Assembly: GCA_963847145.1 (NCBI GenBank)
Contig: CAWJYN010000003.1
Span: 372,001-436,000, forward strand
Source: JABFRJ01 sp963847145
GTDB lineage: Bacteria; Pseudomonadota; Alphaproteobacteria; Rhizobiales; Hyphomicrobiaceae
Length of the DNA stretch: 64,000 nt
Direction of reading: 5' to 3'
In this document: positions 1 through 8,995 of the stretch, in pieces
How the letters are laid out: every line of letters starts with the position of its first letter
How positions within the stretch are numbered: position 1 is the stretch's first letter
Made by a program: the position numbers and the translations under genes
Notes under the pieces: model-generated
What the model saw: only the letters and a program-made list of their open reading frames with translations
The model's database searches: none
What the model was told of the DNA's origin: nothing

Positions 1-905
1 GTCAGTCCGGGCCTGAGCCACAAACTCGCCAGCCCCGACGCCGTGATGATCGCGCTGCCAACCAATGACAGCGTGTCTGGAAATTCGCCCCACACCAGCC
101 AGCCTGACGCCAGCGCCGCCAGAAGACCTGCATAGCGGAACGGCCCGACAACCGCGATACGACCGGAACGCATCGCAGTTACAAGCCAGTTGTTGGCCAC
201 TGCCAGCAGCACCGCCGCACTGAGTATCTGCAGCAGCGGCGCCGCTCCCGGTATCGACCACGCATCGAATGGCGCAAGGCACACCCCGCCGATGATCATC
301 CCCGCTTGCGATGTGCCAGCCACAAATGCCGGTGGCAGATCGCTGGGCAGCGCCCGTGTCAGCAGATCGCGGATGACTTGAAACACAACGGCCAGCGCCG
401 CCAGCGTCGCACCGAGGGCACCAATCGACGCTCCAGCAGACCCCGCGCCTGGCTGCACGATCAACATGGCACCGGCCAGTCCCACCAGCGCCGCCGCCCA
501 GCCCTGCCAGCCAATGCGTTCGCCAAACACCAACGCAGCGCCGGCGAGGATTGCCAGCGGGATGATCTGCTGCAACCCGGCCAGGTCGCCGATAGGTATG
601 AGCTGCAGCGCGTATAAGTAAGCAAACGACGCACCGACCTCGAACAGCCCGCGTACAATCAGCGGCCGCGACAGCCGTGGCCATGGTGCGCCCTTGGGCA
701 ACGCAATGCGTGCGGCTAGCAGCAGCAATGCTGTCGCTGCGAGCGCCCGGAGAAAGATCACCTCCGACATCGGCAACGCGCCGGCGGCTAGCTTGACGAA
801 CGTGTCGTTGACGACCAGCAGCGCGTTGCCCGCCGCCATAGCGACGATGCCGATCAGGTCAGCGCGCGCGGAAACGCCCGACGCAACAGCAGGCGCAACC
901 GTCAT
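1..905 (-). CDS. EamA/DMT-family transporter (3' end cut by window edge)
   Basis: This reading frame starts with ATG at 905 and stays open to base 1, so only the last residues are missing. The translation begins MTVAPAVASGVSARADLIG and shows the two-fold EamA pattern: about ten hydrophobic segments in two halves, with a glutamate-containing LVFGERIGW segment at the end of the first half that resembles the LFLGERVGW segment in the next gene. EamA proteins are inner-membrane drug/metabolite transporters, mostly exporters of small metabolites. The substrate cannot be read from sequence. Its start overlaps the stop of the upstream EamA gene by 4 bp (ATGA), so the two are probably translationally coupled and arose by duplication. 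Confidence 0.85.
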   Translation of the reverse strand, partial: MTVAPAVASGVSARADLIGIVAMAAGNALLVVNDTFVKLAAGALPMSEVIFLRALAATALLLLAARIALPKGAPWPRLSRPLIVRGLFEVGASFAYLYALQLIPIGDLAGLQQIIPLAILAGAALVFGERIGWQGWAAALVGLAGAMLIVQPGAGSAGASIGALGATLAALAVVFQVIRDLLTRALPSDLPPAFVAGTSQAGMIIGGVCLAPFDAWSIPGAAPLLQILSAAVLLAVANNWLVTAMRSGRIAVVGPFRYAGLLAALASGWLVWGEFPDTLSLVGSAIITASGLASLWLRPGL

Positions 906-1852
906 GGCATCCGGCCCTGACGCTTCAAGCTCTGCTCGCGATAGAACGCGTAAAGTCCTGCCGCGGAGACGATCATAATCCCCGTCAATGTCATCGCATT
1001 CGGCACATACCCCCAGATCAGCATGCTCAGGAGCAACGTCCACAGAATGGCCGAATAGCGGAACGGCACCACCGCCGAAACATCGCCTGAGCGGATCGAA
1101 ATCACAACAAGGAACTGCCCGATCAAGACGCAGATCGCTGCTACCAAAAGGCGCAAGAGATCGACGAAAGCCGGCCAATGCCACGTTTCAAACGGCAGCA
1201 GGAACAGGCTGAGAACGGTGGTCACCGAAGCGGCAGCAGCAATAACAACCACCGTCGGCAATCCATCAAGCCGGCGGGTGACGAGATCGCGGCCGGCCGA
1301 CGTCAGAACCGCTCCGATCACGAGCAAACTCGCCCAGGCAAAACCAGCGGACCCTGGCTGAATGATCAGCAGAACGCCAAGAAACCCGACTGCGGTCGCG
1401 GTCCAGCGCCGCCAGCCGACCCGCTCGCCGAGGAACAGCGCGGCGCCTGCCGTAACCGCGAGCGGATTGGTTTGCATGATCGCACCCGCATCCGCCAACG
1501 GCACGCGGCCGAGCGCGGCAATGTAGAGAAATGACGCTGCGCTGTCGCCCAGTGTCCGCCACATCAGAAAGCGGTTCTTCAAGGCCGCCACGTCCAGCCG
1601 CACGCCCATATGGCGGGCGAACGCCCAGATCATCGCCGTCGCCATCAGACCGCGTACAAACAGCGACTCGCCGAGCGGCATACTTCCGGCCTGCAGCTTC
1701 ATCACAGCATCGCCGATTGCGAACGCGGCCATGGCGCCGAGCATCGAAGTGATCCCGCGCGCGTTCGGCGGCAGGCGCTCCAAGGTGCGCCAAAGCAGCC
1801 GCAGGCGCACGCCCACCGGGCTTTGCAGCATGGATTGAATGACGCCATTCAT
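902..1852 (-). CDS. EamA/DMT-family transporter
   Basis: The 316-residue protein has a cytoplasmic N-terminal stretch of about 35 residues and then about ten membrane segments in two EamA repeats (roughly residues 36-165 and 175-300). It is a likely inner-membrane metabolite exporter; family membership does not give a substrate. It sits in a chain of three overlapping minus-strand genes: its start overlaps the stop of the gene at 1849-2499 by 4 bp, and its stop overlaps the start of the EamA gene at 1-905 by 4 bp. The paired EamA genes may have related or complementary specificities, which is inference. Confidence 0.9.
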   Translation of the reverse strand: MNGVIQSMLQSPVGVRLRLLWRTLERLPPNARGITSMLGAMAAFAIGDAVMKLQAGSMPLGESLFVRGLMATAMIWAFARHMGVRLDVAALKNRFLMWRTLGDSAASFLYIAALGRVPLADAGAIMQTNPLAVTAGAALFLGERVGWRRWTATAVGFLGVLLIIQPGSAGFAWASLLVIGAVLTSAGRDLVTRRLDGLPTVVVIAAAASVTTVLSLFLLPFETWHWPAFVDLLRLLVAAICVLIGQFLVVISIRSGDVSAVVPFRYSAILWTLLLSMLIWGYVPNAMTLTGIMIVSAAGLYAFYREQSLKRQGRMP

Positions 1853-2499
1853 GACGTGGGCCGCGCGCAGGCCTTGCCGATGCGCGCACGGGCTGCGGCA
1901 CGATCAAGCTCGCGCGGCCCGGTAAACGGTAACAGCGAGATGGTGGTCAGCTTGTAAAGTTCGTTGGTGAACGACGCGCCACAGTCGAGGGTAAGCTGGT
2001 ATAAGTCCGCCATCCGGCATGTCTCGAGTTCCTTGAGCGGATCCTGGCCGGCGATCTTCAAATCATAGGCGCGTGTGACACAGGCGTCGATTTTGGAGAG
2101 CGGATCGACGAGATATTTCTCAAAGTCCTGCTCGAGCGACGTGAATGCGGTTTCGCCCATGACCTCGCGAATGGCGAACAGATTTTGCCGCAGGTTCTTG
2201 TTCCAATCGACATAGGCTTCGTCGTAGCCGCGCTTGCGGTGACGGACCTCATCCATCTCGGCATTGCGCCGAAGGGACGAGACTACTAATCCGGCTTTTA
2301 TGCGCCGCTCGTACAGCAGTCCCGAAAGGCCATTGATCGATACGCGTCGTGACTGCGCCGTTGCATAGCTATGTGCCAGCCATGAGCCAACGCTCGCTGT
2401 CACCAGACCGTTCAGGATCGCCGATATGACGGTAAATGCCAGCAACGTTTGCCGCGTTGCCCCTGCCTCGGAGAACAATTGAAAAGGCAGTCGGGCCAT
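1849..2499 (-). CDS. Hypothetical protein with one N-terminal membrane segment
   Basis: I do not recognise the family. The 216-residue product has one hydrophobic segment near residues 20-40 (LLAFTVISAILNGLVTASV), followed by a charged, mostly helical soluble domain. That domain has three cysteines between residues 138 and 176 (ACVTRAY, ETCRMAD, DCGAS), which could form disulfides if the domain is periplasmic. It is the first gene of an overlapping three-gene run with the two EamA transporters, so it may be co-expressed with them. It lies 48 bp downstream of the moaA stop on the same strand and could belong to a longer transcript. Confidence 0.7.
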   Translation of the reverse strand: MARLPFQLFSEAGATRQTLLAFTVISAILNGLVTASVGSWLAHSYATAQSRRVSINGLSGLLYERRIKAGLVVSSLRRNAEMDEVRHRKRGYDEAYVDWNKNLRQNLFAIREVMGETAFTSLEQDFEKYLVDPLSKIDACVTRAYDLKIAGQDPLKELETCRMADLYQLTLDCGASFTNELYKLTTISLLPFTGPRELDRAAARARIGKACARPTS

Positions 2500-2547
2500 G
2501 GCGGTCTCTCGGTCTGGAACATGGTGCGGCAGTCAACAGGCGCGCAA

Positions 2548-3570
2548 TCAACCGCCCGTCACACTCATGTGACGCCCAACGGCGGGCTTCCGGCTGCGCC
2601 GATCAATGATGAAATCGTGCCCCTTGGGCTTGCGTGCGATCGCTGCATCGATGGCCTTGGCGACCAATGCATCGTCGGCGCTCGCGCGCAGCGGCGCACG
2701 CAGATCGGCAGCATCATCCTGGCCGAGGCACATGTAGAGGGTGCCCGTGCAGGTGAGCCGTACCCGGTTGCAGCTTTCGCAGAAGTTGTGCGTCATTGGC
2801 GTGATGAAGCCCAAGCGGCCGCCGGTTTCTTTGACCGTCACGTAGCGCGCGGGCCCGCCGGTGCGATAGGGATTATCCACCAAGGTGAACTGATCCATCA
2901 GCCGAGCGCGGACGATCGACAACGGCAAATATTGGTCTGTCCGATCACCGTCGATATCGCCAAGCGGCATCGTTTCGATCAATGTCAGATCAGCGCCGCG
3001 GCCGTGGGCAAAGCGCACCAGATCGGCGATCTCGTCTTCGTTGACGCCTTTGAGCGCCACGGCGTTGAGCTTCACCTGAAGCCCAGCTTTCTCGGCTGCA
3101 GCAATGCCGGCCTCGACATCGGCGAACTCGCCCCAGCGTGTAATGGCCTTGAAGCGTTCTGGCCGCAGCGTATCGAGCGACACATTGATCCGGCGCACGC
3201 CGCAATCGGCGAGCTGTTGGGCGTACTTTGGAAGTTGTGTTCCGTTGGTGGTCAACGTCAGCTCTTCGAGCGCGCCAGACTTCAAGTGCCGCGATAGCCC
3301 CTCAAACAGCGTCATGATCCCTTTGCGGACCAGTGGCTCACCACCGGTGATGCGCAGCTTGCGGACGCCCTTGGCGACGAAAACGGTGCAGAGGCGGTCC
3401 AACTCCTCCAACGACAGGAGATCTTTCTTGGGCAGAAACGTCATGTGCTCCGACATGCAATAGACGCAGCGGAAATCGCAACGGTCGGTGACCGAAACGC
3501 GCAAGTAGCTGACATGACGACCGAACGGGTCCTCAAGTTTTGGTACGCTCGGCGCGGCGCGCGCAGTCAT
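2548..3570 (-). CDS. moaA: GTP 3',8-cyclase MoaA (molybdenum cofactor synthesis)
   Basis: MoaA is a cytoplasmic radical-SAM enzyme that converts GTP to 3',8-cyclo-GTP, the first step of molybdopterin synthesis, with MoaC acting next. The 340-residue protein has the N-terminal radical-SAM cluster motif CDFRCVYC near residue 32 and the C-terminal second-cluster cysteines in CESCNRV...CTGTLYMC. It ends in the diglycine MSVTGG, the conserved MoaA tail that enters the active site. Length is usual for the family. No other moa gene is in the window. A perfect 14-bp palindrome lies about 22 bp upstream of the start. Confidence 0.96.
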   Translation of the reverse strand: MTARAAPSVPKLEDPFGRHVSYLRVSVTDRCDFRCVYCMSEHMTFLPKKDLLSLEELDRLCTVFVAKGVRKLRITGGEPLVRKGIMTLFEGLSRHLKSGALEELTLTTNGTQLPKYAQQLADCGVRRINVSLDTLRPERFKAITRWGEFADVEAGIAAAEKAGLQVKLNAVALKGVNEDEIADLVRFAHGRGADLTLIETMPLGDIDGDRTDQYLPLSIVRARLMDQFTLVDNPYRTGGPARYVTVKETGGRLGFITPMTHNFCESCNRVRLTCTGTLYMCLGQDDAADLRAPLRASADDALVAKAIDAAIARKPKGHDFIIDRRSRKPAVGRHMSVTGG

Positions 3571-3591
3571 GTTCGGGGCATCCCTACACAG

Positions 3592-3605
3592 GAAGGCCGG
3601 CCTTC
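3592..3605. promoter_or_regulatory. 14-bp perfect palindrome upstream of moaA
   Basis: GAAGGCCGGCCTTC is a perfect palindrome 22 bp upstream of the moaA start. It could be a regulator site or a small leader hairpin. No molybdate or Moco riboswitch fold was recognised here. The stretch 3606-3814 to the next gene shows no coding region. Confidence 0.3.
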
Positions 3606-3814
3606 ATAAGAAAGCTGGCCTAAACACAAAGGCTGTCGAATGGTGTAGCTGACTGAGAGCCCCGGGCCAAGCGCAGGGACGCTATGCAGGCCACTTTGCG
3701 ACTTTCCATCAGTCTGGGCCTGTACGATCAAGCGAAATGTGCTCTAGTCTTTGGCTTGGCGCTAGCTCTTGCCCCGGCAGGCAGCGACCCAAGCGTTAGT
3801 CTAGGGAGAGACGA

Positions 3815-5038
3815 ATGAGACGAATTTTACCAGCCCTGCTTGCCGGGCTGCTGTCGGCGGTTGCCGTGCCGGCCTTCGCGCAAGCCCCGTTCGACGGCAC
3901 CGTCAAAGTGGGCGTTCTGAACGACCAATCTGGTCTTTATGCCGACATCACGGGCCAAGGCTCAGTGGCGGCTGCGCGCATGGCCCTCGAAGATTACATG
4001 AAGGCCACGCCGAACTCGAAGCTGAAGGTCGAAGTCATTTTTGCCGACCACCAGAACAAGCCGGACATCGGCGCAGCCAAGGCGCGCGAGTGGTATGAGC
4101 GCGATGGCGTCGACATGATCATCGATGTGCCCAACTCGGCCGTTGCACTTGCCGTAAACGATGTCACCAAGAACCTGAACAAGGTGATGGTCAACACGTC
4201 GGCTGGCACGGTGCGGTTGACGGGCGACGCATGCACGCCCAACACTGTCCACTGGACTTTCGATAACTTCGCCCTCGCAAATGGCACGGGCCGCGCTGTT
4301 GTGGCGACCGGCGGCGACAGTTGGTTCTTTATCACGGCTGACTATGCGTTCGGACACGATCTCGAAGATCAGACCAGCAAGGTCGTGAAAGCCTCTGGCG
4401 GCAAGGTCAACGGCGCGGTTCGCGTGCCTTTGAATACGGCAGACTTCTCGTCGTTCTTGCTGCAAGCGCAGGCTTCGAAAGCCAAAGTCGTCGGACTTGC
4501 TAACGCTGGCGGCGACACGATCAATTCGATCAAGCAGGCCGCGGAATTCGGCCTTGTGTCATCGGGTCAACGGCTCGCGGGCCTGCTCGTGTTCATCACC
4601 GACGTCCACTCGCTTGGTCTGAAAGTTACGCAAGGCTTGCAGTACACGGACGCCTTCTATTGGGACATGAACGACGATACCCGCGCCTGGACCAAGCGCT
4701 TTGTTGAGAAGATGAATGGCAAGCAGTACCCGTCGATGATCCACGGCGGCACCTACAGCGGCATGATGCACTACCTGAAGGCTGTTGAAGCCGCGCAAAC
4801 GCGTGACGGTGCCAAAGTGGTGGCCAAGATGAAGGAACTGCCGACCGACGATCAGACCTTCGGCAAAGGTAAAGTCCGCGAGGATGGCCGCCACATGCAT
4901 CCGATGCATTTGTGGCAGATCAAGACACCTGCCGAGAGCAAGGCACCGTGGGATTACGCCAAGTTGATCAAGACGATCCCTGCCGATGAGGCGTGGCGTC
5001 CGCTCGATCAAGGCGGCTGCTCGCTGGTCAAGAAGTGA
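3815..5038 (+). CDS. ABC transporter substrate-binding protein, branched-chain amino acid type
   Basis: This 407-residue periplasmic binding protein has a clear Sec signal peptide (MRRILPALLAGLLSAVAVPAFAQA, cleavage near residue 22) followed by a type I periplasmic-binding fold that starts VKVGVLNDQSGLYAD. The family (Peripla_BP_6, LivJ/UrtA-like) binds branched-chain amino acids, amides, urea or aromatic acids for high-affinity ABC import. The start has a good ribosome site (GGGAGAG). No permease or ATPase gene is adjacent: the gene is followed by a strong terminator and a convergent regulator. It is therefore an orphan binding protein, and its ligand cannot be assigned. Confidence 0.9.
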   Translation: MRRILPALLAGLLSAVAVPAFAQAPFDGTVKVGVLNDQSGLYADITGQGSVAAARMALEDYMKATPNSKLKVEVIFADHQNKPDIGAAKAREWYERDGVDMIIDVPNSAVALAVNDVTKNLNKVMVNTSAGTVRLTGDACTPNTVHWTFDNFALANGTGRAVVATGGDSWFFITADYAFGHDLEDQTSKVVKASGGKVNGAVRVPLNTADFSSFLLQAQASKAKVVGLANAGGDTINSIKQAAEFGLVSSGQRLAGLLVFITDVHSLGLKVTQGLQYTDAFYWDMNDDTRAWTKRFVEKMNGKQYPSMIHGGTYSGMMHYLKAVEAAQTRDGAKVVAKMKELPTDDQTFGKGKVREDGRHMHPMHLWQIKTPAESKAPWDYAKLIKTIPADEAWRPLDQGGCSLVKK

Positions 5039-5064
5039 TCACAGCTTGCAAGCTCAGCAATAAA

Positions 5065-5098
5065 CCGAGGGGCTGTCAGGTATCTGACAGCCCCTCGG
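5065..5098 (+). terminator. Strong hairpin terminator after the binding-protein gene
   Basis: Two perfectly complementary 15-bp arms, CCGAGGGGCTGTCAG and its reverse complement, flank a 4-base loop 26 bp after the stop. A short A run precedes the stem and a short T run follows, so it could act on both strands, also ending transcripts of the convergent luxR-type gene. It is the cleanest terminator-like structure in the window. Confidence 0.8.
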
Positions 5099-5126
5099 CG
5101 TTTAGAGCAGCGCGGGGGAACCACTG

Positions 5127-5222
5127 CTCAAGGACTGGCCTACTCAAGGACTGGCCTACTCAAGGACTGGCCTACTCAAGGACTGGCCTACTCAAGGACT
5201 GGCCTACTCAAGGACTGGCCTA
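5127..5222. repeat. Six perfect tandem copies of a 16-bp unit
   Basis: The unit CTCAAGGACTGGCCTA is repeated six times without mismatch (96 bp), and a degenerate start of a seventh follows. The array lies between the terminator at 5065-5098 and the end of the convergent LuxR-type gene, whose TAG stop is in the last copy. The 16-bp period is not a multiple of three, so the array is not a coding repeat. Perfect identity suggests recent slippage and likely copy-number variation between strains. Confidence 0.95.
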
Positions 5223-5963
5223 CTCCTGCACAGGCGATGTGAGCGACAGCGCCAACGACACGAGATCTGGCTGCCGGTGGGTGCCGGTTTTCTGGAAGCA
5301 TTTTGACAGATGTGACCGCACCGTCGACAGTTTGACGCCCATATGTTTTGCGACATCACGAATCGATGCGCCGAACGCCAAGTGGGCCAGAACCTCAGCC
5401 TCCTTCGATGTCAGCCCGAAATGCCTGCACAGAAGCGCCTTTGACAGGACTGGATGGCGCCGCAAGGGGCGGAAGGTAACAGCCACCAGCCCCCGGCTCC
5501 ACAGCAGCGCACTGGTCTGCAGAGTTGCATCAACGGGCCGGAACCACACTGCGACTGCACTGCTGGCGGCGCCCGGCAGGATCAAGGAGCGCTTGATGGG
5601 GCACCCGCGGCCTGCTGCGCTGACATAGTCTGCGAACGCAGCGGCTTGCGCTGAGGCAACTATGAGCTGGTCACCGCACCGCCCGAGCACGCCACCGCGG
5701 GTCAATTCAGTGGCCGCCGCTGCATTGGCGAAGACGATACGCAGGTGCCGGTCGACCACCAGGACGGGGGTGCTGAGCGTATCCAGGATGAAGGCAAACA
5801 CGCTGCTGGTGACCGCTAGTGCCCCCGCTGGTGCCCTCTCACGGGCCACGATGTCCGTTAGCATGGCGTCAATCTGCATCACCGCGGACTGCTTGCCGCC
5901 CGCAACCGCCAAACAGACCGGTGCCACCCCTGACGGTGGCGCTCCTCGACCATGCTTGTCCAT
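5220..5963 (-). CDS. LuxR-type transcriptional regulator with N-terminal sensor region
   Basis: The 247-residue protein has a LuxR/GerE helix-turn-helix at about residues 178-240: FGLTSKEAEVLAHLAFG, then VAKHMGVKLSTVRSHLSKCFQKTG, the typical order of scaffold and recognition helices. The central region (about 55-165) includes FILDTLSTPVLVVDRHLRIVFAN, which resembles a PAS domain. There is no receiver domain with a phospho-aspartate, so input is probably a ligand or redox signal rather than phosphorylation. The TAG stop falls within the final unit of the 16-bp tandem array. It is monocistronic; the target genes are unknown. Confidence 0.85.
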   Translation of the reverse strand: MDKHGRGAPPSGVAPVCLAVAGGKQSAVMQIDAMLTDIVARERAPAGALAVTSSVFAFILDTLSTPVLVVDRHLRIVFANAAAATELTRGGVLGRCGDQLIVASAQAAAFADYVSAAGRGCPIKRSLILPGAASSAVAVWFRPVDATLQTSALLWSRGLVAVTFRPLRRHPVLSKALLCRHFGLTSKEAEVLAHLAFGASIRDVAKHMGVKLSTVRSHLSKCFQKTGTHRQPDLVSLALSLTSPVQE

Positions 5964-6425
5964 GATGATCCCCTCTGCGGTGAACGCGCCCGTCCCCGAG
6001 GTGAACTGAAGACAATGCGCCTCATCATCATGGCTGCTCTGCAGAAAATGGGAAAAAGAGATGTCTTGCAGAGGGGACTAGATTTCCTTCAGTAGCCATC
6101 ACAACCGGTCACTTCGCGTGGCGCCACAGCATCAATGGCGCCCAGTTTTTCTGATTGTGTCGCAGGTTGAACCACGGTAAACTCATTTTGTAGTCGTCAG
6201 CTGTCAATACCTGTCATTAGCTTGTCCAAATCAGTCACGATGAAAGGTTGTGAAAGTGGCGTTCTGCACCCCAATGCCACGCGACTTTTCTGCGGGCACC
6301 CGAGCGCACGGCACCTTGGGCCGCACCGCCGATGGTTTCCGCTGGGCTTACGACAGCGTCGCACGGATGAATGGCTGACTTTGTAACTGGCTTGGTACCT
6401 GACAGCTTTCAGCATCGAGTGCGTA
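5964..6425. other. Noncoding region upstream of two divergent regulator genes
   Basis: This 462-bp stretch separates the divergent LuxR-type gene and the gene at 6426, so it should hold both promoters. No convincing coding region was found. AGCTGTCA near 6199-6206 and its reverse complement TGACAGCT at 6400-6407 form a widely spaced inverted pair. The second extends to GCTGTCAGGTA (minus strand), which also occurs in the terminator stem at 5072-5082. Confidence 0.6.
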
Positions 6426-7271
6426 ATGATCGTTCTTGAAAGTCACCAGCGGGAGCTGTTGCGTCATGCCCTGCTGAGGCACCGGCAAGGCTACACGCAC
6501 AGCGAGGCCGAGTACGTCAAAAACGTGCTGTGTGTCGCCCTCAACACCTACAAAAAGTGCGTCGCTGACGGTGACGCCGGCGGTTTGGCGTTGAAGCGCC
6601 GTACACTGGCCGCACTGCTGAAGGCCGCGCGCATCGATCCCGCCGCGATCAGCGTCGACATGGTGCTACCCACCGCCGTCGAGCAGTACGGCAGTTACGA
6701 ACCGTCCGCGTTCAGCCATCTGGTGGGAACTTATTATCTTCACCGGCGCTCCTTCCAGACGGCTCTCAACATCGTCCGTGGTGTTGTTGAGATTGCCATC
6801 GACGAACAGAAGCGCTGCCTGAAATATGAGGAATACAACGACTACATCTCTGACGGCGGGATGCAAGACAACAATCACTATACCGGCGATATCTACATGA
6901 ACGAGGAGCGCAGCCTCTACAGCATGTTGTCCATCGTCGAGGGACAGTTGCGGTTGATGATGACCCAGGCGCCGGTCCGCAATGGGCATGGGGCGGCGGG
7001 AACACTGCCGCGCGGCGCGATCAAATGGCGGGGAGCCCTGTTCACACATGGCCGCGGCAAGGGCGTTTGGCAACCAACCTTTTCCGTCATCTCGATGGAG
7101 AGCCTGCCGGAGCGGCAATGGCGCAAAGCCCGCGAGGAGTGCCGGACCATCAAGCCCGACGACCCCGAGTTCGAGGCCCTCAATCGTGAAATCGCCTATG
7201 CCGAAGAATATGCGGCGGTCGTAACGCCGTTGATGTTTTCCAAATCTCAGACGTCCAAGACGATGCGGTAG
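6426..7271 (+). CDS. Hypothetical protein, possible DNA-binding regulator
   Basis: I cannot assign a family with confidence. The 281-residue product has an N-terminal helical region (about residues 1-75: YTHSEAEYVKNVLCVALNTYKKC, then KRRTLAALLKAARID) that looks like a helix-turn-helix of the Cro/XRE kind. It is followed by an aromatic-rich domain around residues 95-230 (VGTYYLHRRSF, RGALFTHGRGKGVWQPT) that could sense a ligand. No signal peptide or membrane segment is seen. It is divergent from the LuxR-type gene and 192 bp upstream of gshA. A regulator role is inference from the N-terminal pattern. Confidence 0.6.
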   Translation: MIVLESHQRELLRHALLRHRQGYTHSEAEYVKNVLCVALNTYKKCVADGDAGGLALKRRTLAALLKAARIDPAAISVDMVLPTAVEQYGSYEPSAFSHLVGTYYLHRRSFQTALNIVRGVVEIAIDEQKRCLKYEEYNDYISDGGMQDNNHYTGDIYMNEERSLYSMLSIVEGQLRLMMTQAPVRNGHGAAGTLPRGAIKWRGALFTHGRGKGVWQPTFSVISMESLPERQWRKAREECRTIKPDDPEFEALNREIAYAEEYAAVVTPLMFSKSQTSKTMR

Positions 7272-7463
7272 CCGCGGCGCTTCAAATCAGCCGCTGATCC
7301 GTTTTGGCGGTGGGCGCTCACTGACATACCCTTCGCAACGAAGCCATGATAACGGCCACCCTTGTAAGGCTGCCGCTGACGCATCATAACCCCGATAAGC
7401 CCTGAACGGTGGGCAGAAGCACGCCAGCCATTCTGCAGGCGCGGCTGCATTGCGAGGACTTGC

Positions 7464-8864
7464 ATGTCGACACGCCAGGAAAGCGCGCCGAGCCCACCCA
7501 TCACGTCGCGGGACGATCTCGCCGGCTGGATCGCCAAAGGTGAAAAGCCGTCCGCCAGCTGGCGGATCGGCACCGAACACGAAAAGTTCCTGTTTCACAC
7601 CGACACCCGAGCGCCCATCCCCTATGAAGGCCCGCGCGGCGTCAACGCCCTGTTTGAGGGGTTAATCGCGCGCTACGGCTGGGAGCCGATCAAGGAAGGC
7701 GAAACGACCATCGCGCTCAAGCGGCCCAATGGCGAACCTGGTGGCACCGTTTCGCTGGAACCAGGCGGACAATTTGAGCTATCTGGCGATCCGCTGGCGA
7801 CGCTGCATGAGGTGGCCCGCGAAACTAAGGTCCACCTCGATCAAGTCAAAGCTGTTGGCACTGATCTTGGCATCGGCGCGCTCGGATTGGGATTTGCCCC
7901 CACTTGGACGCGCGCCGAAATTCCGACCATGCCGAAGCGGCGCTATGCCGTCATGTCGCGGTACATGCCGAAAGTCGGCACCCTCGGCCTGGACATGATG
8001 TTCCGCACCTGCACCATCCAGGTCAATCTCGACTTCGACAGCGAAGCCGACATGGTCAAGAAGCTCCGCGTCGGCCTGGCATTGCAACCCATAGCGACCG
8101 CGCTGTTTGCCACCTCGCCACTCACCGAAGGCAAGCCAAACGGGTTTCGCTCGATGCGGGGCGAGATCTGGCGCGATACCGACAAGGCGCGCACCGGCAA
8201 TCTCCCGTTCGCATTCGAGACCGGCATGGGCTACGAGCGCTACGTCGATTACGCGCTCGATGTACCGATGTATTTCATCTATCGCGGCGGCCACTACATC
8301 GACGTCGCCGGCGCCTCGTTCCGAGATTTCATGGCCGGCACGCTCGCGCAGAAACTCGGCCGGCCGGAACTGGCCGCCCACACCGCGACCATGGACGACT
8401 GGTCCGACCACCTGACGACGCTGTTCCCCGACGTGCGGCTCAAGCGCTTTCTGGAGATGCGCGGCGCCGATGGCGGCCTCGAACCGCGGATAACGGCCCT
8501 GCCGGCGTTCTGGGTTGGCCTGTTGTATGATTCCGTTGCCTTGGACGCCGCTTGGGACCTGGTGCACGACTGGACATCGGAAGAACGGGACGCCCTGCGC
8601 AACGGCGTCCCGCGGCAGGCGCTCGCGACCCCGTTCCGGAACACCAAGGTGCTGGCAATTGCCCAGTTGGCGCTGGAGATCGCAGCGGCGGGACTGCAGC
8701 GGCGGGCCACACTGCTGCCGTCGGGCGAGGACGAGCGCGTCTATCTCAAAACCATCCAGGACGTCGCGGCCACGGGGCAAACAACGGCCGACGAGATCCT
8801 GGCCCGCTACCACGGCCGATGGGCGGGCAATGCCGCGCCAGCGTTTGATGACTATAGGTTTTAG
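7464..8864 (+). CDS. gshA: Glutamate-cysteine ligase (glutathione synthesis)
   Basis: This enzyme joins glutamate and cysteine using ATP, the first and rate-limiting step of glutathione synthesis in the cytoplasm. The 466-residue protein matches the plant/alphaproteobacterial class: IGTEHEKFLF near residue 37, VSLEPGGQFELSG near 93, and MMFRTCTIQVNLDFDSE in the middle. Length fits that class. The gene stands alone; gshB is not in the window. A weak hairpin (AGGCG/CGCCT, 8886-8900) follows the stop. Confidence 0.95.
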   Translation: MSTRQESAPSPPITSRDDLAGWIAKGEKPSASWRIGTEHEKFLFHTDTRAPIPYEGPRGVNALFEGLIARYGWEPIKEGETTIALKRPNGEPGGTVSLEPGGQFELSGDPLATLHEVARETKVHLDQVKAVGTDLGIGALGLGFAPTWTRAEIPTMPKRRYAVMSRYMPKVGTLGLDMMFRTCTIQVNLDFDSEADMVKKLRVGLALQPIATALFATSPLTEGKPNGFRSMRGEIWRDTDKARTGNLPFAFETGMGYERYVDYALDVPMYFIYRGGHYIDVAGASFRDFMAGTLAQKLGRPELAAHTATMDDWSDHLTTLFPDVRLKRFLEMRGADGGLEPRITALPAFWVGLLYDSVALDAAWDLVHDWTSEERDALRNGVPRQALATPFRNTKVLAIAQLALEIAAAGLQRRATLLPSGEDERVYLKTIQDVAATGQTTADEILARYHGRWAGNAAPAFDDYRF

Positions 8865-8995
8865 ACGCTGATAACATAGAACAAAAGGCGTTCAGCGCCT
8901 ATTCATGGCCGTTACCGTATCTCTCTGACAACGGTCGCGGCGCACCCATGTTCCCCAAAACATGCAGCGCGGCGCGAGACACAGGGTCCGGCGTC

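Noticed and set aside
5127..5222. CRISPR array
   Set aside because: The 16-bp units are directly adjacent with no spacers, and no cas genes are present.
6197..6415. Short minus-strand open frame in the regulator intergenic region
   Set aside because: Arginine- and cysteine-rich composition without a ribosome site or conserved pattern; typical chance frame in GC-rich DNA.
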